A DNA stretch of 13,351 nucleotides from an uncultured Oscillospiraceae bacterium (GTDB lineage Bacteria; Bacillota_A; Clostridia; Oscillospirales; Oscillospiraceae), in NCBI GenBank assembly GCA_900762245.1, contig CAAFFR010000125.1, positions 1 through 13,351 of the forward strand, written 5' to 3'. The first letter of the stretch is position 1. Every line of letters begins with the position of its first letter. A program made the position numbers and the translations under genes. The notes under the pieces were generated by a model. That model did not search any database. It worked only from the letters and a program-made list of their open reading frames with translations, and had not been told where the DNA came from. Shown piece by piece: positions 1-7,207 of this stretch.

Positions 1-17
1 ATGCCCCTCCCCTACAG
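1..17. repeat. Possible truncated copy of the GTAGGGCGGG hairpin repeat at the window edge
   Basis: Read on the minus strand this edge sequence is CTGTAGGGGAGGGGCAT. It resembles the left arm of the hairpin repeats at 2321-2354, 7320-7348 and 8566-8602, which begin with (C)TGTAGGGCGGG. Only one arm is inside the window, so the palindrome cannot be confirmed. It lies downstream of acsB, matching the gene-end placement of the other copies. Confidence 0.3.
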
Positions 18-98
18 TTTTTATCATTACCGCAGTAACGAATCGAGCGGTACCCAAGAGGCGTTACGACACGCAATCCGGCACGTCACGCATTGGCT

Positions 99-113
99 GG
101 CCGCCCTGCGGCC
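99..113 (-). other. Short GC hairpin directly after acsB
   Basis: GGCCGC and GCGGCC form a perfect 6-bp stem with a 3-nt loop, immediately after the acsB stop codon. No T-run follows on the minus strand, so it is not a canonical intrinsic terminator. It may stabilise the 3' end of the acsB message. The rest of 1-98 shows no gene I can support. Confidence 0.35.
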
Positions 114-2240
114 TTACATCAGGGGTTCCATGCCCAGAACGGGATGGTTCTTCTCCGTCAGCCAGTTCAGCAGTTCTTCGCAGTCGGTGGTGATGGTCTC
201 GTCGGCAATGAAGTCGGTGAAGTTGTCGATGCCGTAGAGCTCCTTGGCAGTCTTGTTCAGGCGTTCGCCCACATCGTCCTTCAGTTCCTTGGGCATCCAG
301 ACAATACGCTCAATGCCGCCCTCGGCAGCGATGAACTTCTTGGAGGAGATGAAGTGACGGCCATGGCCCATGTAGCCGGGAGTCTGGACACCGCCGCCGG
401 TGCAGGAAGCCAGCTCGCCGAAGGTCATACCGGCAGGAGTCATGCCCTTGAACTCGCGGTTGACCACGATGAAGCCGTTGGACATGGGCTCAATGCCGCA
501 GATGCATTCGAAGCAGCCGCAGGAGGTCATGGGGTCTTCCAGGATGGAGTACAGCGTAACGCTCTCAACGGCACCGTGGGTGGAATCGAAGACAGCCTTG
601 TCAACGGTGGCATAGCGGCCGGTGCGCTCGTCGGTGCAGCCTTCCTTGAAGATGGGCTGGCAGGGGCCGTTGGGGTCCAGCTCGTTGGTAGCCTTGGCAT
701 CCAGCCAGGACACAGCACCGCACAGGCCCAGACGCTCGGGAGTGACCACGCAGCAGTGGGCGGGGGCGAAGGACTGGCACAGAATGCAGGTGTAGTAGCG
801 GTCCACGCTTTCGTCGGTCATGGAATCCAGACGCTCGTCACGGGCAGCGTAGCGGGGCATTGCGATCTCGTCACGGAACTTGCCTGCCTCGGCTGCGTCA
901 GTAATCAGGGTGATCTGGCACTTGTCCACAACTGCGTCGAACTCGTCCATGATCATGACATACAGAACCTCTGCAAAATGCTTCAGGCTCAGACCGGCTT
1001 CAAAGGCGGCGTTGGAAACACGGACACGGACCTGGTTGCGCTGACCGGTGTGCATGACACCTTCCATATAGTTGAACCAGGCGTGGAACTTACGCTCGAT
1101 AACGGACTCGAAGTCGGCCTGCATCTTCTTGCCGGCAACTTCCACGTAAGTAGCCAGAGCCAGTTCCTTGGCGTCTGCCAGGTCGGGACCGACGATGGTG
1201 ATCTTGTGGTCCTCGATCTCGCTCATTTCCCGCATGACCACCAGTTCGGCAGTGGGGTTCTTAGAGGACCAGAACTCGTTGTGCATGTCGGACTTACGGA
1301 TGATTTCACCCTCGAAGGCGGCGGCGAAGGCCACGGGGATAGGCAGCTCCTTGATCTTGATCTTAATACCCCGCAGTTCCAGAGACTTCTTGACCGTCTC
1401 GGCATGGTCGCAGACGGATTCCAGCGCGCCGGGAACCTGATTCTCGCCCAGGTCGATGTCCACCACAACGGGGAAGCCCAGCGCGATGGCACCGGCACCG
1501 GCGGAGACCACAACGGCATCGATGGCGCCGAAGGTGTTGACGAAGGCGGGGACGCGGTTCTTGGTGTAGTCCAGCAGGCCTGCCAGATCGCCGGGCTTAA
1601 CATTGCCGAAAATCAGTGCTGCACGGATGGCGACAGTAACAACATGGATGACGGAGGTGACATCATGACCCAGAGGGATGACACGGAATTCCAGACCCAT
1701 CTTCACACCGCCGGTCGCGCACTGCTCAATGACATCGCCCACCAGGAAGGTCATGATGCCCTTGGACTGGTAATCCTTGACCACATTCACAACGTCAGCA
1801 GCATTCTCGGCCTTGCCCAGCACAACAGCAACACCGGGGATATCGCCGGTGACCAGCGGGACACCCAGGGAGCGGATGATGGGATCGGGAACGAAGCCAA
1901 TGCCGGTCTCGTTCTCATAGGGATTGCCGCCTTCGACGTACTTCAGGCCTTCGATGATCTCAGCGCCCACAGCAGTGGCAAGACCGGCATTCAGGGCCTG
2001 ACCCAGGTCCTCCTGGTTGGTGATGAGGCTCTTCAGCACGCCCACGCAGGCGGGCAGGTCGCCCAGAGTCTTCACCTTCACGCCGGTGGCAGCGTAAATC
2101 GTGGGAAAATAATAGGCAGTATCGGGGAAGCTGATTTCCTTGTCAGCGCCGTACTTGGCGATGGCTTCGTTGACAGCGCCTTCGGTCAGTCCGGCAACGG
2201 CATTGGAGCCGCCATAAATCAGGTCAGTTAATACGCTCAT
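114..2240 (-). CDS. acsB: Acetyl-CoA synthase (CO-methylating), alpha subunit of CODH/ACS
   Basis: This 708-residue cytoplasmic protein condenses CO, CoA and the methyl group from the corrinoid protein into acetyl-CoA, the last step of the Wood-Ljungdahl pathway. All A-cluster ligands are present: C485, C488, C497 and C507 for the [4Fe-4S] cubane, with C488 bridging to nickel, and the C574-G575-C576 motif for the distal nickel. The spacing matches Moorella thermoacetica AcsB (506/509/518/528/595/597) with a constant offset of 21. The N-terminal domain that contacts CO dehydrogenase in bacterial enzymes is also present, so it is the full bacterial form, about 20 residues shorter at the N terminus than Moorella (729). 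The ATG at 2240 has a strong GGGAGG site. No CODH gene adjoins it in the window. It follows a PH-like gene by 94 bp containing a hairpin repeat; I see no clear promoter of its own, so it may be read from the promoter at 2864-2892. Confidence 0.97.
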   Translation of the reverse strand: MSVLTDLIYGGSNAVAGLTEGAVNEAIAKYGADKEISFPDTAYYFPTIYAATGVKVKTLGDLPACVGVLKSLITNQEDLGQALNAGLATAVGAEIIEGLKYVEGGNPYENETGIGFVPDPIIRSLGVPLVTGDIPGVAVVLGKAENAADVVNVVKDYQSKGIMTFLVGDVIEQCATGGVKMGLEFRVIPLGHDVTSVIHVVTVAIRAALIFGNVKPGDLAGLLDYTKNRVPAFVNTFGAIDAVVVSAGAGAIALGFPVVVDIDLGENQVPGALESVCDHAETVKKSLELRGIKIKIKELPIPVAFAAAFEGEIIRKSDMHNEFWSSKNPTAELVVMREMSEIEDHKITIVGPDLADAKELALATYVEVAGKKMQADFESVIERKFHAWFNYMEGVMHTGQRNQVRVRVSNAAFEAGLSLKHFAEVLYVMIMDEFDAVVDKCQITLITDAAEAGKFRDEIAMPRYAARDERLDSMTDESVDRYYTCILCQSFAPAHCCVVTPERLGLCGAVSWLDAKATNELDPNGPCQPIFKEGCTDERTGRYATVDKAVFDSTHGAVESVTLYSILEDPMTSCGCFECICGIEPMSNGFIVVNREFKGMTPAGMTFGELASCTGGGVQTPGYMGHGRHFISSKKFIAAEGGIERIVWMPKELKDDVGERLNKTAKELYGIDNFTDFIADETITTDCEELLNWLTEKNHPVLGMEPLM

Positions 2241-2320
2241 AAATTGATTCCTCCCAAATATTCTTGTTGAGATAGTTTATATAGAGCCATTTGGCTGAAT
2301 ATACTGTTTTTTACAAAGCC

Positions 2321-2354
2321 ACTGTAGGGCGGGGTCAGAAATCCGCCCTACGGT
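2321..2354. repeat. GTAGGGCGGG hairpin repeat, copy 1
   Basis: An imperfect palindrome with ACTGTAGGGCGG pairing to CCGCCCTACGGT (12 bp with one G-T pair) around a loop of about 10 nt. It lies between the PH-like gene and acsB and overlaps the 3' end of the PH-like gene, supplying its stop codon. The same family occurs at 7320-7348 and 8566-8602. It could act as a weak terminator or mRNA stabiliser, but no T-run follows on the minus strand. Confidence 0.75.
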
Positions 2355-2769
2355 TAGACTTTTTCTTGGTGGTTTTCTTAATCAACTGCTTGGCAAAGGC
2401 TTCAAATTCGGGGCAGTCATTTTTTACAGTATGGTCCTGGTCTGCCTTGATGGTGAGGGACACCATTTTATTCAGTACGGTGGTGCGGTTGCCCTTTTCG
2501 TTATTGCCCTGGACCCGTTTGATGGTCTTGATGGGCACAGCGGTAAAGCCCTGGGACGTTTCAATGAGCACCCGCTTGGAGGTCAGGATGATGCGCCCCT
2601 TTTTCTGAGGCAGGATCACCTTGATGCTCTCCCGGGGCTGCATCACCAGCTCCAGCTTCCGCAGCGCATCCCGGTATTTCCGGTCCTTACCTTTGCGCAG
2701 GGCAGACCGCACTGCAAGGACCAGGGATAAGAGAATGGCAGCCGCCAGAAGTTCCTGCCATAGCTGCAT
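2335..2769 (-). CDS. Membrane-anchored PH-like small protein (hypothetical)
   Basis: This protein has 144 residues. Residues 4-20 form one hydrophobic segment (LAAAILLSLVLAV) followed by a basic stretch (RSALRKGKDRKYR), so it is probably anchored in the membrane with the rest in the cytoplasm. Residues about 40-130 read like a bacterial PH/GRAM-like beta fold: short alternating strands including RIILTSKRVLIE and TAVPIKTIKRV, then a closing helix (EFEAFAKQLIKK). The C terminus is lysine-rich. The ATG at 2769 is chosen because AAAGGA precedes it and the hydrophobic segment starts there; an upstream in-frame extension to 2892 would run through a repeat and the promoter. The last five residues (RRADF) and the stop come from the hairpin repeat at 2321-2354. 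It sits between acsCE and acsB with its own promoter. No function is recognised; the PH assignment is by pattern only. Confidence 0.7.
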   Translation of the reverse strand: MQLWQELLAAAILLSLVLAVRSALRKGKDRKYRDALRKLELVMQPRESIKVILPQKKGRIILTSKRVLIETSQGFTAVPIKTIKRVQGNNEKGNRTTVLNKMVSLTIKADQDHTVKNDCPEFEAFAKQLIKKTTKKKSNRRADF

Positions 2770-2794
2770 AACTAATTTCCTTTCGCTTAAGAAT

Positions 2795-2836
2795 ACGGAT
2801 TGCCACACCAACGTGCACGCCGGTTCGCAATGACAT
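2795..2836 (-). repeat. Dispersed palindromic repeat (GTCATTGCGAACC type), copy 1
   Basis: On the minus strand this begins TGTCATTGCGAACC and ends GGTGTGGCAATCCGT, with a palindromic core (GCGTGCACG). A second copy with the same ends but a different core lies at 7598-7638 in the same minus-strand sense. Here it lies in the 5' leader of the PH-like gene, between its promoter and its ribosome binding site. Conserved ends with a compensating variable core suggest that the folded structure is what is kept. Confidence 0.75.
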
Positions 2837-2863
2837 GGATAAAGGACATAGAGACTCAACGTA

Positions 2864-2892
2864 ATTATACAGAAGATTCCCCGCATTGGCAA
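2864..2892 (-). promoter_or_regulatory. Sigma-A type promoter for the PH-like gene (and possibly acsB)
   Basis: On the minus strand TTGCCA (2887-2892) is followed after exactly 17 bp by a perfect TATAAT (2864-2869). Transcription would start near 2857, leaving an 88-nt leader that contains the palindromic repeat at 2795-2836. As no clear promoter is seen directly before acsB, this may also drive acsB. Confidence 0.7.
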
Positions 2893-2903
2893 TCCATTTT
2901 GTA

Positions 2904-2940
2904 AAAATAAATGACCGGGAGGAAAATTTCCTCCCGGTCA
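2904..2940 (-). terminator. Intrinsic terminator of the cooC-acsD-acsCE unit
   Basis: A perfect 14-bp inverted repeat (TGACCGGGAGGAAA and its complement, 2912-2940, one base between the arms) is followed on the minus strand by TTTATTTTTA. This is a convincing rho-independent terminator. It lies about 150 nt beyond the acsCE stop codon, with the MITE-like element at 2955-3077 in between, and separates the upstream acs genes from the PH-like gene and acsB. Confidence 0.8.
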
Positions 2941-2954
2941 CGGGTATTGGGAAT

Positions 2955-3077
2955 CCCTTGGCCCCCTCCCTGAGGGGGCTGTCACCGAAGGTGACTGGGG
3001 GAGTGTCCCGCATCGGAGCGGCACTCCCTCCGTCTCCGCCTTACGGCGGAGCCACCTCCCTCACAGAGGGAGGCAAG
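2955..3077. repeat. MITE-like structured intergenic repeat, copy A
   Basis: About 123 bp built of nested hairpins: a CCCTCC/GGGGG end hairpin, GTCACC-GAAG-GTGAC, a central GGGAGTG/CACTCCC arm, GGCGGAG stems and a GCCTCCC/GGGAGG end hairpin. Reverse-complemented, it aligns along its length with 9579-9704, sharing the ends (TTGCCTCCC... and ...GCCAAGGG) and the order of stems while the stem sequences differ. It encodes no protein. It looks like a small non-autonomous mobile or RNA-structured repeat sitting in the 3' untranslated part of the acs transcript. Confidence 0.75.
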
Positions 3078-3089
3078 TTTTATCCTGTC

Positions 3090-5363
3090 TTACAGATCCA
3101 GGTAGGAGTCGGAGTACAGGACGTGGTTCTTGAAGATGTCGCAGGACTTGATGGTCTCCATCAGGCGACGGTCGTTGGGGTTGACGATAGCGGAGGTCAG
3201 ACCCTGCATCATGCACATTGCAACCAGGGTAGCGTCCATGATGGGACGGACTTCCTTGGGAGCGCCGTTGGAGTTGTTGGACAGACCGCCGGTGGACTTC
3301 AGACCCTTATCGGAGAACATCTTGATGGCCTCCAGAACTTCCATCTGCTTGTCCTGCATGCCCTTGACAACCAGGAACAGGGGGTCGAACCACAGGTCGT
3401 CGGAGGACATACCCAGGCTCAGGCCGCGCTCCAGCATGTTGTCGCAGTGGACCATACGCTCTTCGTTGTCCTTTGCAATGCCGTCGGCAGAGCACAGGGC
3501 GATACAGATAGCGTCGTTGGCAGCAGCCAGATCGATGTAGCCGATACGGGAGCCTGCGTCAGCGGAGTTGACGATGGGCTTGCCGTTGGTACGGTTGTAA
3601 ACCTTGATACCGGCTTCGATAGCACGCATGTTGGCGGTGTCCAGTGCCAGAGGAACGTTGTTGAAGTTCTCCTGCAGCAGCTTGACAGCCCACATCATGC
3701 GCTCGGGACCGTCCTTCTCAGCGGGGCCGATGTTGACGTCCAGATAGGTAGCGCCGGCAGCGATCTGCTGAGCAGCACGCTCCAGGATGGGCTTGGGATC
3801 GCGCTCGTCCATAGCACGGCGGATAGCGGGAGCGATGCAGTGGATACGCTCGCCGATGGTGACGAAGGTCTTGGCCTCGGGGTTGTGGCCCTTGTACTTG
3901 ACACCCATGTCGACCACTTCGATAGCGGGAACCTTGGTAGCCAGCAGCTCGTCGAAGGACAGCTCCTTGACCTCTTCCTGAACGGTGCCAGCCTTGGCAG
4001 CGCGCTCAGCCTCAGCAGCCTTAACGCCAGCCTCGTATTCCTTATCCTTCATGTACTTGGGCAGCTGGATAGCTTCCAGAGGACCGACGACGACGTTCCA
4101 CTCAGGCAGCTTCTCCTGGATCTCGCCCTTCATGACGGCGACCTTACCGGGGATGATCAGGGTGCGGTTCTTGATCTTGTTAGCGATGTCCAGCTCGTCG
4201 AAGGTCTTCTTGATGGTGGAAGAAGACAGCTTGCCTGCTGCCCATGCAGTCAGGACGGACATACCGGAAGCATCGGTGATGATCAGGTTGACAGGCTGGC
4301 CGGAGCGCTCCAGTTCGCCGGAGACCAGGAAGTAGGTCAGAGCGAAGTCGACAGTCAGAGCGCAGGGGCTGTTCTCGTCAGCGCCGTTCAGGGGGTAGAT
4401 CTTAGCTTCCACCTTCATGGGCTTCTGAGGATCGGTGAAGATGTTCTGACGCAGGCCGTACAGAGGCAGAGCCTGAGCGTAGGACATGTTGGACATAACA
4501 ATGATGGAAGCATACTTCTCGATGAACATGGAAGCCAGAGCGGTCTGCATGCGGTCGTCGCCCTTTGCGAGCTTTGCCACATTCACGATAGAGGGATAAC
4601 CGAAGGTACGGTCTTCCTGCTTCAGAGCGGTGCGGCGGACCAGGACAGCGTTGGCCAGGGTCTCCTTGGCATTCTTGCCGGTGACATCCAGAACCAGGTT
4701 CTTGTTGCCCTTAGCTTCCAGCTTCTTGACCAGGTCGTACAGGTCGGAGATGTTCTCGGCCCAAACGCCCAGGGTAACGCCGGCAGCGGTAGCCACATCG
4801 TTCATAGCTTCCCAGTTGTCGGGGGTAGCGCCGTCCAGGATGACGTTCTTGCCGGCGACAGCCAGAGCAGCCTTGGCGCACTCCACATCCCAGCACTCCA
4901 GGATCAGGGTACGGCCGGTAGCAGCAGCCTTCTCCACCAGCTTGGTGTAGACAGCGGGATCGGTCTGCTTGTTGGAAACGAAGATGGACTCGACGTACAT
5001 ACGCTCGCCGATACGCTCGTAGTCGACCTTAGTGACCTCAGCCAGCTTAGCGTCGACCTTTGCCTCCTCGCAGTCGGTGCAGACACAGACAGCGAACAGG
5101 TTCTTGTTGACCAGAGTCTTCTCGTGACGGTACAGGACAGTCTCGCCGCCCAGCTTGTGCTCGCCAACGGAAATGGTCTTCATCAGAGGAGCAGTAGCGG
5201 AGTTCAGGGTTGCCAGAGCTTCCTCAGAGAAGTAGGGGCACTTGTCCAGAGACACTGCGCCCTGTGCCACCTTCATGCAGAATGCCATACAGGTGGGGCT
5301 GCCGCACTCCTTACAGTTCTTCTTAGGAGACAGCTTAAAAATATCAAGACCTTTCAGAGCCAT
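3090..5363 (-). CDS. acsC-acsE: Fused corrinoid iron-sulfur protein large subunit and methyltetrahydrofolate methyltransferase (AcsC-AcsE)
   Basis: This single 757-residue chain carries two Wood-Ljungdahl activities. Residues 1 to about 440 are AcsC, the large subunit of the corrinoid iron-sulfur protein. The N-terminal [4Fe-4S] ligands C17, C20, C25 and C42 are present, then a TIM-barrel region, then the cobalamin-binding domain (about 325-440). Residues about 498-757 are AcsE, a pterin-binding methyltransferase close to the 262 residues of the free enzyme. Residues matching the Moorella active site are visible: D575 (ALDTAN), N599 (VNSADAG), D660 (FDPL) and N696 (GLSNNS). An Ala/Glu/Lys-rich linker of about 60 residues joins them. 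AcsE moves the methyl of methyl-tetrahydrofolate onto cob(I)alamin of AcsC, for delivery to AcsB. The ATG at 5363 follows AAGGAGG and lies 20 nt after acsD, its partner subunit. The two activities are separate proteins in characterised acetogens. Confidence 0.93.
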   Translation of the reverse strand: MALKGLDIFKLSPKKNCKECGSPTCMAFCMKVAQGAVSLDKCPYFSEEALATLNSATAPLMKTISVGEHKLGGETVLYRHEKTLVNKNLFAVCVCTDCEEAKVDAKLAEVTKVDYERIGERMYVESIFVSNKQTDPAVYTKLVEKAAATGRTLILECWDVECAKAALAVAGKNVILDGATPDNWEAMNDVATAAGVTLGVWAENISDLYDLVKKLEAKGNKNLVLDVTGKNAKETLANAVLVRRTALKQEDRTFGYPSIVNVAKLAKGDDRMQTALASMFIEKYASIIVMSNMSYAQALPLYGLRQNIFTDPQKPMKVEAKIYPLNGADENSPCALTVDFALTYFLVSGELERSGQPVNLIITDASGMSVLTAWAAGKLSSSTIKKTFDELDIANKIKNRTLIIPGKVAVMKGEIQEKLPEWNVVVGPLEAIQLPKYMKDKEYEAGVKAAEAERAAKAGTVQEEVKELSFDELLATKVPAIEVVDMGVKYKGHNPEAKTFVTIGERIHCIAPAIRRAMDERDPKPILERAAQQIAAGATYLDVNIGPAEKDGPERMMWAVKLLQENFNNVPLALDTANMRAIEAGIKVYNRTNGKPIVNSADAGSRIGYIDLAAANDAICIALCSADGIAKDNEERMVHCDNMLERGLSLGMSSDDLWFDPLFLVVKGMQDKQMEVLEAIKMFSDKGLKSTGGLSNNSNGAPKEVRPIMDATLVAMCMMQGLTSAIVNPNDRRLMETIKSCDIFKNHVLYSDSYLDL

Positions 5364-5383
5364 TGTATGTATCCTCCTTCCGA

Positions 5384-6325
5384 TTAGATCAGTTCAGTGA
5401 TGAACTTCTTGATGGTAGCCACGGACTCGGGGTGACGCAGAACGACAGCGTCAGCACCGCCGGTCAGGTCAGCTGCTGCGGTAGAAACTTCCATGGAAAT
5501 GGCGCGCTCTTCCAGGCAGCCCCATGCGGGCTCATCTTCTTCGGTTGCGGTGGATTCCTTCACGCCCCAGGTGTCGTTGCAAACGGCAGCCAGGATGGGC
5601 ATCTGCAGGTCAGCGTCAGACTGCTGCAGGGCAGCCAGACGGATGCGGTCGAAGGTGGAAGCGGCGTACTCGTAGCCGTAGCCGACAGCGGCGGTGCCGA
5701 TGTCCATGACCACGTTCTCGGGGTTGACGTTCAGGCCCTTCAGCATGATGTTCAGCTGCTTGGCCAGGTTAATGTCGTCAGCGGTCTCAGCGCCCAGCTT
5801 CTGGCCGTTTGCCAGAGCGACGGAAGCACCGACGGTCTTGTAGTTCTCGTTCTTTGCGGACATGAACAGAACATTCTTGCCAGCCAGAGCCTCAGCCAGA
5901 GCGGCCAGCAGTTCGCCGTCCTTCTCCAGGTTCTTGCAGCCCATGACAACGATGGGCTTGGTGACGACTTCGGCAACAGCCTTTGCATCAGCGACGCAGT
6001 CAGCAACGGAGCGGTTTGCACCGTTGGGGTCAGCGCCCACGAAGTTCAGGCAGAGGAAGTCAGCGCCTTCAACAGACTCAGCCTTCTTGGCGTAGTCAGC
6101 CATGGTCACGCAGCCTGCGTAGAATTCCTTCAGGCTGGCAACTTCCCACTGGGAAGCCAGATCGGAGACCTCGATACCGATCTTGGGTGCGTTTTCGATG
6201 GGTGCATCGAAGGTGTAGAACGGCATCACGTTCTGGCCGCCAATGACGATTGCCTTGTCACCGGTGCCCAGGGTCACGGCATTGATCTTGCCGCTGAAGG
6301 GAGCCGTCTTAGGAGTGAAAGCCAT
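5384..6325 (-). CDS. acsD: Corrinoid iron-sulfur protein small subunit (CODH/ACS delta subunit)
   Basis: This 313-residue cytoplasmic protein is the small subunit of the corrinoid iron-sulfur protein. It forms a TIM barrel that pairs with AcsC and helps cap the cobalamin during methyl transfer from AcsE to AcsB. Recognisable family segments include IGGQNVMPFYTFDAP near residues 28-42, FLCLNFVGADPNG near 90-102, and VVMDIGTAAVGYGYEY near 205-220. Length is typical for AcsD. The ATG at 6325 follows an AGGGGG site about 10 nt upstream. It is the second gene of the block: 94 nt after cooC and 20 nt before acsC-acsE, so it is very likely co-transcribed and translationally coupled with the fusion. 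Codon choice is strongly biased, as in the other acs genes here, fitting high expression. Confidence 0.95.
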   Translation of the reverse strand: MAFTPKTAPFSGKINAVTLGTGDKAIVIGGQNVMPFYTFDAPIENAPKIGIEVSDLASQWEVASLKEFYAGCVTMADYAKKAESVEGADFLCLNFVGADPNGANRSVADCVADAKAVAEVVTKPIVVMGCKNLEKDGELLAALAEALAGKNVLFMSAKNENYKTVGASVALANGQKLGAETADDINLAKQLNIMLKGLNVNPENVVMDIGTAAVGYGYEYAASTFDRIRLAALQQSDADLQMPILAAVCNDTWGVKESTATEEDEPAWGCLEERAISMEVSTAAADLTGGADAVVLRHPESVATIKKFITELI

Positions 6326-6377
6326 AATTGATTATCCCCCTTGAAATAATTTGGAATACGAAATAAGTAATGTATAT

Positions 6378-6415
6378 AATAATGCATCATGCAAAACGCA
6401 GAATGCAGAATTATT
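6378..6415. repeat. AT-rich imperfect inverted repeat between cooC and acsD
   Basis: AATAATGCA and TGCAGAATTATT form the ends of an AT-rich imperfect palindrome with repeated TGCA steps inside, in the 94-nt gap between cooC and acsD. There is no T-run that would make it a terminator and no convincing promoter. It may be another small dispersed repeat or an RNA processing site. Confidence 0.35.
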
Positions 6416-6419
6416 GATT

Positions 6420-7184
6420 TTACAGTCCGATGGACTGCATGACCTGCTTCAGAGCAGCCTTCATGGGATCATTCTCGGGCAGCTTGGCGGAAGGATCGCC
6501 GTTGCAGTCACAATCATAGACCGCTTCGTCATGGGGCAGCACACCGAAGAGCTTCAGGTTGTGCTTTGCGATTTCTTCCTTGATGCCCTCATTGAGGACA
6601 CCGCCGGGTGCCCGGTTGACGATGAGGCCCATCTGACCGGGATTCAGATTCATTTCTTCGATCATTTCGGCGATGCGGGCCACTGCCTGAATGCCCCGGC
6701 GGGAGCAGTCGGAGATCAGCAGCATGGTGTCCACATGAGGCAGGGTGCCCCGGGCCACATGCTCAAGACCTGCTTCGTTGTCCATGACCACATAGGAATA
6801 GTTCTTGGCGTACTTGGAAACCTGGGACTGCAGCACGCCGTTGACGTAGCAGTAGCAGCCCTTGCCCTGGGTACGGCCCATGACCAGCATATCAAAGTCG
6901 TCGTCCTCGATCAGCGCAGAGTTAAACTTAAGCTCGGCATAATCTGCCTTGGTCATGCCCTTGGGAATGGTACCCTTCAGCTCAGCCTGTGCCATTTCCT
7001 CGCGGATCTGGCCCAGAGAGGTCTCCACCTCTACACCCAGAACCTCGTTAAGGTTGGCATTGGCATCCGCGTCCACGACCAGAACGGGACCCTTATTCTT
7101 CTTGCACAGATAATCGATCAGCATGCCGCAGGTGGTGGTCTTACCCACGCCGCCCTTACCGGCAACAGCAATAGTATGAGGCAT
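6420..7184 (-). CDS. cooC: Nickel-insertion ATPase for CODH/ACS (CooC/AcsF family)
   Basis: This 254-residue MinD/ParA-type P-loop ATPase of the CooC/AcsF family helps load nickel into CO dehydrogenase or acetyl-CoA synthase. The deviant Walker A motif GKGGVGKTT is at residues 9-17, D38/D40 (VVDADAN) follow the first core strand, and VVMDNEAG (132-139) matches the family's second aspartate motif. The CxC pair C110/C112 (KGCYCY) matches the nickel-binding dimer-interface cysteines of Carboxydothermus CooC1 (C112/C114). The ATG at 7184 is chosen because AAAGGAG precedes it and the P-loop begins at the normal distance; the in-frame extension to 7493 would cross a promoter and a repeat. It leads the cooC-acsD-acsCE unit. 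Whether it serves CODH (CooC) or ACS (AcsF) cannot be told from sequence alone; being next to acs genes without a visible CODH slightly favours AcsF. Confidence 0.92.
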   Translation of the reverse strand: MPHTIAVAGKGGVGKTTTCGMLIDYLCKKNKGPVLVVDADANANLNEVLGVEVETSLGQIREEMAQAELKGTIPKGMTKADYAELKFNSALIEDDDFDMLVMGRTQGKGCYCYVNGVLQSQVSKYAKNYSYVVMDNEAGLEHVARGTLPHVDTMLLISDCSRRGIQAVARIAEMIEEMNLNPGQMGLIVNRAPGGVLNEGIKEEIAKHNLKLFGVLPHDEAVYDCDCNGDPSAKLPENDPMKAALKQVMQSIGL

Positions 7185-7207
7185 AAGAAACGTCTCCTTT
7201 GGGATGT

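Noticed and set aside
93..2231. 712-codon open frame antisense to acsB
   Set aside because: It mirrors acsB almost end to end. The strong codon bias of acsB avoids TTA, CTA and TCA, which leaves the opposite strand open. AcsB has all catalytic residues; the antisense product has low-complexity Gly/His/Asp/Val composition.
3860..4050. Assembly error or frameshift joining acsC and acsE artificially
   Set aside because: The frame is continuous through a linker of about 60 residues with the same codon bias as both halves, and there is no leftover ribosome site or start for a separate acsE at the junction that I can see. Read-level proof is still not available here.
2886..5387. 833-codon open frame antisense to acsC-acsE
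   Set aside because: Same codon-bias effect as for acsB; it also runs through the terminator and the MITE-like repeat, which no real gene would be expected to do.
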